Translations under genes and position numbers: made by a program | Notes under the pieces: model-generated | Told to the model about the DNA's origin: nothing | The model's input: the letters and a program-made list of their open reading frames with translations, nothing else | Database searches by the model: none | Shown here: in pieces, positions 23,801-35,000 of the stretch | How the letters are laid out: every line of letters starts with the position of its first letter | Numbering within the stretch: the stretch's first letter is position 1 | Source of the DNA: Sclerurus mexicanus | Taxonomy: Eukaryota > Chordata > Aves > Passeriformes > Furnariidae | DNA: 64,000 bases | Assembly (NCBI GenBank): GCA_013396755.1 | Contig: VWZF01005181.1 | Location: 1,333,257 to 1,397,256, forward strand | Direction: 5' to 3'

Positions 23801-25487
23801 AAATTGCATTAAAATGGTAGTATTTCATTGCAAACTACCATCTGGCTGTGAAAATGGAATACTAGGAATTCACTGAGTCCTCTCAGGCAAGTATCTTGAG
23901 CATGTAGTGTTAGCTTCTACAATTAACACTGATTATACATCAATGACTTGGGTAGCCTTAGAATTCTAAGAGAAGGGATTAAATCATCTTTGATTTCACA
24001 GCTCCTAGAAGCAGAAACACAAAAATGTTTGTGTTACTACTGCTGTGATGTTTACCCAGAGAAAACGTGTACTTTCCTGACAATCCTTTCATTGGAATAG
24101 ATCCCTAATCAAAGTGTAACAGTAGTGCTTCCATTCTTCTGCTTGGAAGACTATTTTGTAGTATTCTGGATAAAAAAGCAAATGAGTTGGAGGGATTCTG
24201 AAGGAAATGGGTCACATTTATTCCTGCTGCAACCAACCTCTTTGTTGATGGATAATGAATTATATAAAAAGTTAGTTTTGTCTTACATTGAAGCTGACCT
24301 TTCAAAAAACCACAAATGGGCAAAAGAGGTTTCAGTCATTTTTCTACATGAATGCTAAGTGTTTATTACGGTACTTCATTTATCATTCTAAATATTTAAT
24401 TGTAAGACAGATCTTTACACTTCCTGTCGCTATCAGGTCAAAGCATTTCTGCCATGTATATTTGGAACAGGCAGTTCTACTTTTGTCTAAAATATTTTCA
24501 TTGTCTTCTGTTTTACAAGTTTGGTTTGGTTTTTTTTTCCGTATCAGAGCATTTTCAACTGTCAAGAATATTGTATAGAATTATTATAAATAATTATTGA
24601 TTTCAACTATGAGAACATAGCATGGCTTCCTACAAAGGCTCCAGGGCAACCATGAAAATGACAAATTATTCTCTATTGTCCCTGGCTGTGAAAAATAGTA
24701 GTCTAAAGACTTCACATATTTGCACCTTTAATTATTTTTCTATCTGTTCAAAATAATTAAACACTTGAAAATGGTTAAAACTGAGATCGTGGAATATATT
24801 GGTTTATTTAATTCAGCTGAAATTCCTTTGAAGTGTGTTTCAGAATAACAAACTATCCCACTGTACTTTCCTTAGTAAAAATGCTTGAAATATATCTGCA
24901 AGTGTTTTGAATTTTGAGACCTAGGTTTGGTGACACTGGCTTTATTTGTGGAAAAGGGACTGCATTATTCTCAGGTTTACTGAAAAATGTAGCTGTTTTG
25001 ATGACGGCTACAGGCTTTAGCTCAGTATACGATTTTTCTGCTAACCTCTGTCCTTCAGTTGGTGGGCAAGAAGCACAAGGTTCTCACTGCTTAACTGGCC
25101 ATCCTAGCACTCATTATTGGAAAATGTTTTAGGCACTTCAGGTGGAGAATGACATCAGTGCTTGAATGAACTGGTGAAACTAAATTATTTTTGTGCTTGA
25201 GCTAAATTTTCTCTTTTACCACCTAAGAACGTCTGTGCATGAGTTGGTGTATCTAAATGACTTGGTTGTTTCTCGGAAGAAGAGAACACAACTTTTTATA
25301 ATTGCATAACTTTCACTACTTACTATCAGAGGGTTCTAGTCACTTGGACAGCTATTTTCCTAATTTAGCATTAAAGACAATGATTGTTGACTGCAATGAG
25401 AGCAAATGAATTGTTGTCTGAGGGTATAAAATAATTAGAAGTTAAAATGTAGTGAGATTTCGCTTCTCTAGAAATGGTTCAACTGAT
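20839..25487. other. Non-coding stretch with one possible conserved element
   Basis: Unique sequence with no supportable gene. The block at 21060-21420 looks less random than its surroundings and is listed separately. A strong polypyrimidine-AG sequence at about 22835-22850 could be a splice acceptor, but it is followed by a stop within 15 codons and no good donor. The rest is AT-rich with nothing recognised. Confidence 0.5.
21060..21420. promoter_or_regulatory. Possible conserved non-coding element
   Basis: The block contains a SOX-type ACAATAG next to a GATA-type AGATAA (near 21100-21107), a TGACCTCTGTGTGGGTGACA stretch, and several CpGs clustered at its right end (GGCGAG, CTCGGCGT, AGCGAA) in otherwise CpG-poor DNA. 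It holds no repeat and no coding signal. The call is inference from composition; alignment to other birds and mammals would decide it. Confidence 0.25.
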
Positions 25488-25756
25488 AAGCACACAAGTT
25501 CAGGAAAAAATATCAAGAAATGTAGAATCAAAAAGGTAAAGTTTGAATGNCAAGCACACAAGTTCAGGAAAAAGAGATTATTGGTCAGGACAGAAGACAA
25601 AGCTTTTTCTCTCAACCATTTTCTTTGACAATTGAGGACAGTATCAGTGGATTTCTTTCATCTTCTTCCTGCCTTTTTTGGGGAGGTGCTATTTTGTCAT
25701 GTTTTACTTAGAGAAAACATCAAGAAATGTAAAATCAAAAAGGTAAAGTTTGAATG
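25488..25756. repeat. Single-N join with redundant, deletion-type overlap
   Basis: The N at 25550 is preceded by 62 bases that recur downstream in two pieces. 25488-25509 equals 25552-25573 (22 bases), and 25512-25549 equals 25719-25756 (38 bases, one mismatch). Thus the contig end left of the N looks like the right-hand sequence with about 145 bases (25574-25718) missing. It could be a deletion allele or a chimeric read at a contig end. The true locus probably contains this sequence once. Confidence 0.75.
25550..25550. other. Single-N gap
   Basis: One ambiguous base lies between GTTTGAATG and CAAGCACACA, at the seam of the redundant segment described for 25488-25756. Confidence 0.9.
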
Positions 25757-28697
25757 GCAGTGTTAATTTACCCAAACTACATGTATTTCTATGCCTGAGT
25801 AACAGTTATCTATTATGTAAGAAGAAGGATCAGAAAATCTCAGTACAGCATGATAGCTGGAATTGCTTCGTGTTTAGTCTTATTTTTACTTTTATCAGGT
25901 AGAAATTTATTCTTGCATATTTTACTCAAAACTTTTCTTTTATTTAAAGGACTTTGCTTCATTTTGCTCAGCTGGTCCCAGTGTAAGTGATGTCAGCTAT
26001 GCCAGGAACCTGAGTGTCTGTCCTTTATGATGTCCTGTATTTTGGCCTTGATTAGCGGTGTTGCTTACACTGTCAATTATTAGCAGATACTGCTGCTGCT
26101 CTGCTCTTTGATCCTTTCAGCCTTTCATTCTGCCATGTCTGGTGAATAATGATGATGGGGGGAGCAAGGTCTGCTTTGTTCAAGGACTGCAGGCCACTTG
26201 ACATGCATTACTTCTTCAGCAATGCTTTCTGATATTTATGAATGTAAAGCCTGATTCAAAAGTAGTGTAATGGCAAATGAATACAAATCCAGACGCTACA
26301 ATGGGATTTGAAGCAGGCCTTTGTATTGGGTTCTCCAAAGAGAAAAATAGTGGCAAATAACTTTTAACTCTGTACGATGACACTTTTAATGCTGCAGGAC
26401 TGGAAGCAAGGAATGGTCTTCCAGTATTCGGCAGCCTACTGAGTTGTTTCAGTGAGCCATGAAGATGGATATTAGTCCGTAAACGGTGTCAAAAAGAAGG
26501 AAAAGCCCCCCAGAGTTACATCTTAATTACCACTGGATTTAGGGTTACGCATGGTTAGAATTATTTTTCTGGCCTCTGCTTTGATCTTCAGACATTTGTC
26601 TGATACAATTCTTGTGAGCGTGTTCTAATTTAAAAGCGGAGGGGAGTTGCTGGTATACCGATAGCCTGCAACAGTGTGAGTTTACTTGTGCTGAGAGGGA
26701 GATATTTGGCCCATGTCTGTCCCGCATGTCGTGTAATTACACGAGGTCTTTAAACCGGAGATTATTAATTGTAAAAAGTTGATATTTAAGTATGTGCAGA
26801 GTGCAGGAAGTTGATATTTAAATATGCGTGTTTGTATAGAGAGAGCATGAAGTACAGAAGGTAAAAGAACTGGAAACTGTTCAGATGCTTGCATAGGCTT
26901 TCTGTTTCCTCTCCACTGTATAAATGCTTCCAACTACTAAGAAAGTTAATGTTAGCTAAATGTAAATTAGAATATGTGTCCCAGAAAAGTAGTAGAATTA
27001 ATATGAGAAAAAGAAGAATGAAGAATAAAGAAAGCATATGTTGAGGCAATGATGTTAGCAGAAAGAGACCTTAAACAAGCTTCCACTTAATCCTCTTCAC
27101 TGTGAGTTTGTATACAGATTTCTCTTGTAAAGGTGGCTGAGATAAATATTTCCCAATATCTTTGTCCTTGTTTCAGATTTTCACTGCAAATGCATTGTTG
27201 TTTTGACTTAATGCAAGCAATGTGCCTTTCTTCTTCATTGTGGGAACTGACTAAAACTGCAGGGCCTTTTGACCCTGAAGGTGTTTTAGGTAGAGTCAAG
27301 TCAGTTTTTGTGGGAGGTGAGCAAACCCATTAGCTTTTTTACTGTCACTCCTACCCATAACCCTTTTCTAAGTAATCACAGTGTTGCTTGTTCTTTCATT
27401 ACTTCCGCAGTCTTGTATACAATATGAAATTGCTATTTAATACTGTAAGTCTACTGGGAAATAAGGTAAAGATTTGGAAAACAGTCGTAGAAAGAGTCAT
27501 ACTGAAAAAATACTGATGGCTAAGTATCCTGTGTACAGCATTTTAAAAAAAAAAAAAGCCCATGGCCAGCCTGCAGTGCACCTGGTCTGTTGAGCAAAGA
27601 TCCTCTCCCTTTCCAGCTGGTTCAGACTTATTCCAAATTTCTGTCTATTGGTCTTCTGTGTGGCTGTTACTGAGCAAAAATAAATGCATACAGTTTTTGC
27701 TGGTGTTCTTCCCCCATAATACTTCCTTTGTCTTGACTCTCACCAGACAGAGAAGAAGAAAATATAAAAGCAGGGTGTCTTTATTATTATCCACTCCCAA
27801 AGACATTACTGAAGTTGGTAAAGAAAAATTGCTTTGCAAATTAAACGCATTTTTATTTGTTGCTTCAAAAAGGTGAATCTTAACCTCTGCCTGAATGTGT
27901 CAGAAATAAGACAGTTTAAATATTTTGATAGAATCAGATTTGAATTTAAATGACTATTGGGAAAGAACACACAAAATTACAGAAATCTAGTCCCATGAAA
28001 CTGCACTTGAAGAGGTGGATCAGTTCTGAAAGACTTTCCATTAATTCCATGGATTTTTGCTCCCTGCCAAGACTTGTCTATATACTTAGTACAGTAATAA
28101 TTGTTGTTTTAACTATGTATATAATGTACACACATGTAACATGCTACAGCTATTTTTATTACAGTTATGCTGGCAAAATTAGGAAAGCTCAAAAGGTCTA
28201 AAGACTGAAAGAGTAGCAGCCAGTTGCTTTTGTTCCATGGTCATACAATGCAAAGGCTATCGTAATTTGAATTATCGCTATAAACTACAAGGAAGTTGTG
28301 TATCTCAAGTTTAAAGCAGAAACTGAGAAACCAGAATCTTCATAGAGCAGCTGTGAATTTTTTTTTTCAGCCAAAGAGCAATTTATGCTTAAGAAACAAA
28401 TAAAGTTATTTGGGGGGAAACAGTCCATAAGCCACCTGCCTGCCTTCCCCCTTGTATTGGAATCTCAGCATTAAAAAAACGCAATGCAATTTCAGGGACT
28501 GCAGAGAAGAAAAAAAAACATCACCACAGCTGATTTATGGGATCTCTATGTTTAAAACTTGGCCAATTGACAGACAGTTAAGAAAATAATTGCTAATAAC
28601 TTTTTTTTTTGTGAGGAATAAACAGTAAAAATTTAGAATAATTTATCTTCTTGCAAAAGAAGAACTTGTAACCTGGAATAATGTATTACCATTGAGA
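25757..28697. other. Non-coding stretch with a CpG-retaining block
   Basis: No supportable gene. It includes the regulatory candidate at 26400-26790. An A13 run lies at 27545-27557. The frames at 27562-27876 (+) and 27645-27839 (-) overlap on opposite strands and show no domain. Confidence 0.5.
26400..26790. promoter_or_regulatory. CpG-retaining block with palindromic TAATTA site; possible conserved enhancer
   Basis: About eleven CpGs lie within roughly 350 bases (for example TTCGGC, AGTCCGTAAACGGTG, TTACGC, AGCGTG, AGCGG, ACCGAT, CCGC, TCGTG, ACGAGG, ACCGGAG), in a region where most 350-base stretches have only a few. It contains TTAATTAC at 26523-26530 and a 16-bp perfect palindrome TCGTGTAATTACACGA at 26729-26744, both with homeodomain-type cores. 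It has no repeat and no coding frame. Retained CpGs suggest constraint or an unmethylated state. Enhancer function is inference. Confidence 0.35.
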
Positions 28698-28835
28698 AAG
28701 GAGAAATTTGGGCTGAACATCAAGAAAAGCTTCCTGACAGGAAGTTTTATTAGACAGTGGAACTGAATCTCAAGGGAAGACATAGGAACCCGCTGGGTTC
28801 AGACATTTAGAAGAGACTGAGAAAAATGTCAGAAA
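28698..28835 (+). mobile_element. Degraded CR1 LINE fragment, plus strand
   Basis: GGGCTGAACATCAAGAAAAG, CTTCCTGACAGGAAGTTTTA, TTAGACAGTGGAACTGAATC and TCAAGGGAAGACATAGGA follow the order of a CR1 3' block (gctggacatcaggaaaa / cttcctaacaggaagg / cagacactggaat / ctcccaagggagg). The 3' tail with GATTCTGTG is not recognisable, so this is an old, truncated copy. I am less sure of it than of the other two loci. Confidence 0.6.
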
Positions 28836-31800
28836 AATGGTAACCACGTACAGCTAGTGCACAATTGTTTATTAACCTGATACGCCTTTTTCATTTCCAC
28901 CTTTTGTCATTCCATGGCTCATTAGCCTGCAACCGCTTTCCTCTGCCCTCTGGTACCTTCAGGATAACCTCCATGCAATTTGTGAAAACACATTTCTTAC
29001 AAAACTTGTAGCTTTTGTTCTATGGCAGAATACTATTCAGCAATCCCTCTTATGAGGCCGCTTGTCCACCCAGACTTCTGCAGATTCTGTTTTTATTTCA
29101 TAAGGTTCTCACAAAGATGAGGTTACTTTCAGCCCATGAACATTGGTTAGAAATATTTTCATATTTTGATAACGAAAAAAATTCAACCCCCGTTAAAATA
29201 ATCCTAACATGTACTGACATGGGGCTTCCAGAAGAAAAATGTGTGTTTGTTCTGCTTTCAGACATTTTAAGACCTAAGCTGTTTAGCAGATGACTTATTT
29301 CATGAGGACGTGAAACAAAAGAAAAAGACCTGTAACCTCTGTCAAAAAATTCTGAAAAACAAATTCTTAGAAAAGTCGTGTTTTAAAAAAATTTTTGAAT
29401 CCCTTACTCAAAGACTAGTTTCCAGCAGAATTCATAAGCTCAAAGCCTGTTCAACTCTGAGACTCTTGTTCATTCGTTTTATAATGACAGTTAATTTTCA
29501 GCCTTGTCTGAGGTGTCAGGGCTGTCAGCTGTGAGGAGGAGGATTAGCAAGCAAGTCAGAAAAAAACATTCTCCCCAGTGTGTCTCATGTGTTGTCAGTG
29601 GCCTTTCAGCAGAGCTCCCTTCCGTGCAGCTGCTGTGTTGTGACATCATGGTGTGTGCTAGAAATCCCCGCAGACTTTTGCTGGGTGGTTTGCTGGGAAA
29701 TTGTTTAATCCAGCCTGGTGTCAGGGCTGCACTTTTAACTATTTTGTTGCTTTAAAGAGTAGCAAACACTTGTTTAGAAATATAAAATATTTGTTTAGTA
29801 GATGGAAAAAACCTGTGATGAATGTGATGTTTTTCTAAGCTGCTCTCTCATTGTGATACTCTCCAAGATGCACCAGTGGAATGGGTATGTTTGATAACAG
29901 AAGGCTTTATACCTACAAAAAGATCAGAATAAGGGTTATTCACCTCTTCTTTCAGTCATCTATATAGTAATACTCACAGGTTACTTGAGAATTGTCTGAG
30001 GACTGGGGCTAACTGGCTTTTTCTCTGTGCCTGTGGAGGTTGGTTGGTTCATTACAACTAAGTACTTGTTTGTTGATCTGTATCCGTGATAGCCAACAAA
30101 TAGAAGTCATAATGTCAGTGTTGTAGAAAATCAATTAAAAACAACAAGTTCAACAAATTCCTTCATCTCTCCTAATCAATACTGAGATTAAAGCGTCAGA
30201 TAAAATCCCTTGGGTAGTTTGTTGTGGCTGAAATTAAAGACAAACATATAAGAATGTCTTTTACTTTCAGGTTTTTCTCACGGCTCTGTACATCTACATA
30301 GTTAGGAAAAACAAGTCCCTTACCAGAAATTAAAAGTCATTGCTGTCAAAAAAATTTACCTTCTTTGTAAAATGGACTCAGTGGCACTCTGACTAACAGA
30401 GCATCTCTTAGAAATCCGTGGGTTGAATTATCCATAAAGGTTCCTGCTTTTTCTTAGCTGAAAAATTAGTAAGAAGTAATTTTCTGTTTGTTTTTTTTAA
30501 AGGCAAATTGGTAATCCTAATCGTGTGCTGATTCTAATCATTAGCCATAGTAGAATGGTAAATAAAAAATGTGTAACACACCTACTGTAATATGAATATT
30601 GAGATGGGGAAACCACTATGTTGCCCAAATAAAAGGGCAAAATTCTTTTTATACCTGTATATGTTGAATCAATCTATCTGAAGTTTTAGAAATTGGAGGA
30701 CAGTTTTAAAGGTCTGATTTAGATTGTAAAGTTGAAATTGCAAGCTGCTGTAATGATGTAATGCAAACACTCCACCTTAGTCCTTTAACTACAAGGGAGA
30801 GGTGGGAAAGTTGTCCCTGCAGGTAGTGAGGGTGCAGAGGGGAAGGACAGAAAGGCCCGTGGTAAATACAAGAACAAAAAGGAGCAGCTTACAAAACCCC
30901 GTGACAGTCGGCTATTGAGAAAAAGATGCAGGTAGTCCTCCAGAAAGTTCTGCTATTGCTGTCTTCCTGCTCCTTGCTACCCTAAGCAACTCAGCGTAGC
31001 TTTTTAGAAGGTTGTCAACTCCTAGTTCCCATAGATGTATCTCCAAATGGTTTAGGTTGCTCTCTGGTTTGTTGGTAAATTTGAGTAAGAGCAGAAAGCT
31101 TTCAAATCCCTGTGTGAGATTGCAGAAGTCATAAATTAATTTAGTGACTGGTGAAATGTAAACCTTTAAATTTAAGCCTAAATCAAGATACAGTCACCTT
31201 TCATATCCAAGAAATTAATTAGTCTTTGACCAAAAATTTAGCTCTCATCTGGGCCTTGAGCCATATTTTAACCATGGCATCCATCTGGAAGAACAGGAGT
31301 ATGACTTTTCCCTGATGCCCTCTTCCCTCATTTTTCATTATTCCAGTTTTACGAGAAAGATAAGACAATCTAGACCTTCGGCCCCATGCTTTACAATACA
31401 CCTGAGACATTCAATAATGGTCCAGAAATTATTTGTGTGTCATGTCTTATTGGCTAAATATCACTTACTTATTTATGGCTTCATGCTTCTTTCTAGTGCT
31501 TTAGACATTTATATTAACCAGCAAGGGTTGTATAAGGGTAGTATGCTTAGTATAAGATCATTTGGACAAATCAGCTTTAAAGCAAAGTTATGTAGAGCTT
31601 CCTCTAGTGGTATTCTCTCTACTCACTACAACTCTTTTTTCTTTTTTAGTGATTAATTTTTTGGAACTTAAATTAAGTGACTGTTTTCTCCCGTTCATAT
31701 GTGCTGAAGGACCTTCCAGTGTTGTCAGGTTTATTTCTGTTTTCCTCCTTCCTGTATGGAAGAATACTATTATTTTGTAAACTGGTATTGGAGCAGGATG

Positions 31801-32034
31801 GTTTAATGATAAGCGATTTTGCAGTGGCTCTGACACTGCTGATCCTGAGTTCCCACTGGGAGATGAGACATTAACCACCGATTGCCCTCTGCAACTCACT
31901 GATAAGGGACCAGATGCACACACTTAAAACTAACTTTACACCCTAATGCAGGTGCTCGTAAGCATTGCTCATACCCATTAGTATGACCAGTTTGACCAAT
32001 TGATTTTATTTACATAACATTGAATTTTAAATTA
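28836..32034. other. Non-coding stretch, no gene seen
   Basis: Unique sequence. The segment 29500-29760 is denser in G+C than its neighbours and carries a TGACATCA motif, close to a CRE, at about 29640-29647, but nothing else identifies it. Frames at 31315-31923 overlap on both strands and have no recognisable content. Confidence 0.5.
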
Positions 32035-32066
32035 ATTTCAATTAATTTTTTAAAATTAATTGAAAT
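32035..32066. repeat. Near-perfect palindrome, 15-bp arms, 2-nt spacer
   Basis: ATTTCAATTAATTTT (32035-32049) and its exact reverse complement AAAATTAATTGAAAT (32052-32066) are separated by TT. The arms are purely A/T except for one C/G pair. It could extrude as a cruciform or be a replication-slippage product. It is not flanked by transposon ends that I recognise. Confidence 0.8.
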
Positions 32067-35000
32067 GCGATTTTGAATAATTTTGCTGCTCCACTTTTGA
32101 GCAAGGATTCCCTGTTCTGCCTTGTTTAGTCACAGTTGTTTTTAAAAACAAACAAACGTGTGTGGTTGTATATGTGAGCATTATAGTGATTTTAAATTAT
32201 TTCAGTCAGTGTTACTGATTTTGGCGCTCCAGGAGGAAGAACAGTTGATTGTATACTGTCTTCACAGCATTTTTGTAACCCAACAGAAGATTTGTTTTGA
32301 AATTTGTTATTGACATTAACGTATGTGCGAAGCAATAGCCAGAAGGGTGGTTAGGATTTCCACTTGAATTGAAGCAGCAGTTTATGCCTCTGTCTGGTTT
32401 CCGTGGGACAATGCTTAGCCTCATGTTGAGTGAATAAATAATCTATTAAGCTTTCTTCTAAAGTAACTTCACTGTGTACTTATTTTACGTCTGACTTTTT
32501 TTGACTTGCTTGTGAGAGACTGGCTGTTTTCCATTTCATCTGTACCACCTGTATTTGCAAGGTCTCTTCTTAGGCTTTTGGGAAGGTATTAAGTCTTCAG
32601 TTAAAATCTTAGTCATCTGAAGTCTCAGATGATGAACTTAAGTCTGCATGTAGTACACATTGGTTCAAATTTATGTTCTCACTGTGCTCCTTTTGCATCT
32701 GATCACTGTATATTTGTATAAAGAATTTTCATTTTTTACTGATGCAAGGAAGAAATATCAGTAATTTGCTTTACAATCACATAGTATTTGAGAAAATGCA
32801 ATTGAAAAACTTACCCTGTTTTTGGGGCACTGTGCAACCACCTTCCTGGAAAAGCACAGCTTCTAAAGACCCAGGAGCCATGTCCTTGCCATTTACATTG
32901 CTTCCCGTACTTCTGAGCTGTGCCTCCTTCTACCCAGTTTGCTGTGTTTGTATCTGACTCTCCTACCAATTTTGAAGTTTAGAGCAAGTTTCTAAATCCT
33001 TCCAATCCCTTTCTCTAGCAACATACTCACTTTGGAAAATGGCAAATACTGAATGTCCTCACTGGGGATTTAATGATTTCTTTGAGTGTTCATGAGGGGT
33101 ACAAAGACACTGTAGAACAATGTAAAAAAGAAAACCCAGAGAGGAGAAAATCAGTCTCTTCTTGCTGCCTATTGGTGTGGATTTAATTTTGCGGTGATTT
33201 TTCCTTTACAATGTCAATGAGACAAAAATTATTGTGAGTTATAAATGGATAATCTGTTACCTAATGTCCGCAGAGAACAGCCTGCAGGGTGAAGTTTTCT
33301 TTTGCTTATAACCGGGCTTGTTTCTTTTGTTTTCTTGGAAAGATGAATTTTGGGGTACAGAATACACAGGTTTTGCTCTCCAGAATCAAGTTGTTAGACT
33401 CTTCATTGGTGGTATTTGGGAGTGTGTGCTTTAAGAGATGAGCAGAATTACTCTGTAATCAATCTCTTAAAGATATTTCAAAGTTTAGAATACGTTCAAG
33501 AAAGTGATAATAATTTGTTTTTTAAAAGATCCTTTCTAAACAGAAGCTGCCTTTGTAGGTGAATGTGCAGGACCATTACATAGCCAGATAAACAGCCTTT
33601 GGATCTTATTGAAGGAGACTTACATGTGTTTGTTAAAATCTTGGCTTTGCATGTTCAAACTCTGACTGTGACAGAGTAAACTTCTTAATGTATAGATGCA
33701 GTTTGCACACACTTGATCTAACAATTCCATGTGCAGTTTGGTTTAGTAGTTGTTTTGAATTAAAACAACAAAGCAATCCACAGCCCGAACACTGAAACGA
33801 CAATCAAAAAAAATCCCCAAACAATTTTACAAACTGCAGATATAAAACTGCATGCAAACCTTACATCTGCAATACTTGTTGAAGATGGAAGTGGTCAGGG
33901 AATTTGTTAGGACACAGTTAACCCGCGTGTCTCTTAGTGGTGATAGAAGAAGGAAAAATTTTGTTTGCTTTACAAATGAATGTTAAAATGTTTATAACTC
34001 GTTGTTTAATGTGGGGGAGAATTTCCTAGTCTCAATACATTATGAAGTTCTCTTGGTCATCCACTTCATTGCTACAAGTGTGACTTTCCTGCTAAAAAAC
34101 ATGACATTCTCTTGGATGGAGAGACTATCTTAATGGGAAAAAGACATAGAAGACACAAAGAGAAGACCTAAAATTTTTGAGTTACTGGGAAGGGGAAAAT
34201 GTTGCTCTTCAGGCTAACATTAGTTTCACGCCTTGGCAATTTTGTAGGTGTTTTGCAGCAAAAAAACACAGGCGCTATTTTGAAAGGCCCAGTTTAGTGG
34301 CAGTGGTGGAGTATCAGCTACCATGTGTTTGTTGCACCTTACCGGAGTTTTTCCTCTGGTTCCTTTATCTATGAGATGAGGAAAGCTGGGGAGAGGAGCT
34401 GGAAGCAGGCTGAAAAGTGTCATTCACCACACTTGTATTGAAAAGCCTATTAAACAGTGACTAACAGCTGTATTGGTTCCTGCTACAGCTTCACAGAGTG
34501 CCAAAAAAGCTCCTACTGACTGATTTTGAGTTTGGGCTTCAGAGGAGCCCAATGCTCAGGGACAGATTGGCGCATGTGCTTGTACCCTGGTAGGAGGTGG
34601 CAAGAGCTAGGGCACTATGTGCCAGGCAGAGGTGAGTGATGCTATAGGTTTGCCTAGCTGGCTTTAATGGAGGTTTTTCCAGAAGTGGGAACCCTGTTAT
34701 TAACGTTTTGCATCACTGACAGATAAGAAGGGAAAAAATAACCCCCTGAGCTTTTTAAGTCGTGCATTTTAATTATGTCGCTGTGGTGCTGAATAATACT
34801 CTGCTTGGAGTCGCAAACACAAAAGTTCCCACAAACGTCTATAAAAAGCCTACCAAAAGACACTTTAGCATACTGACATTCTCACCACATCTGCAAGTAT
34901 CCAAGCAGAAAGTCAGAAATGAAAACCTTGGGCCAAAACTGAATTGATAATGAATAACCATAAAGTCAGTTGGCAGCTCATATGAGTAAAAATTAGCCAA

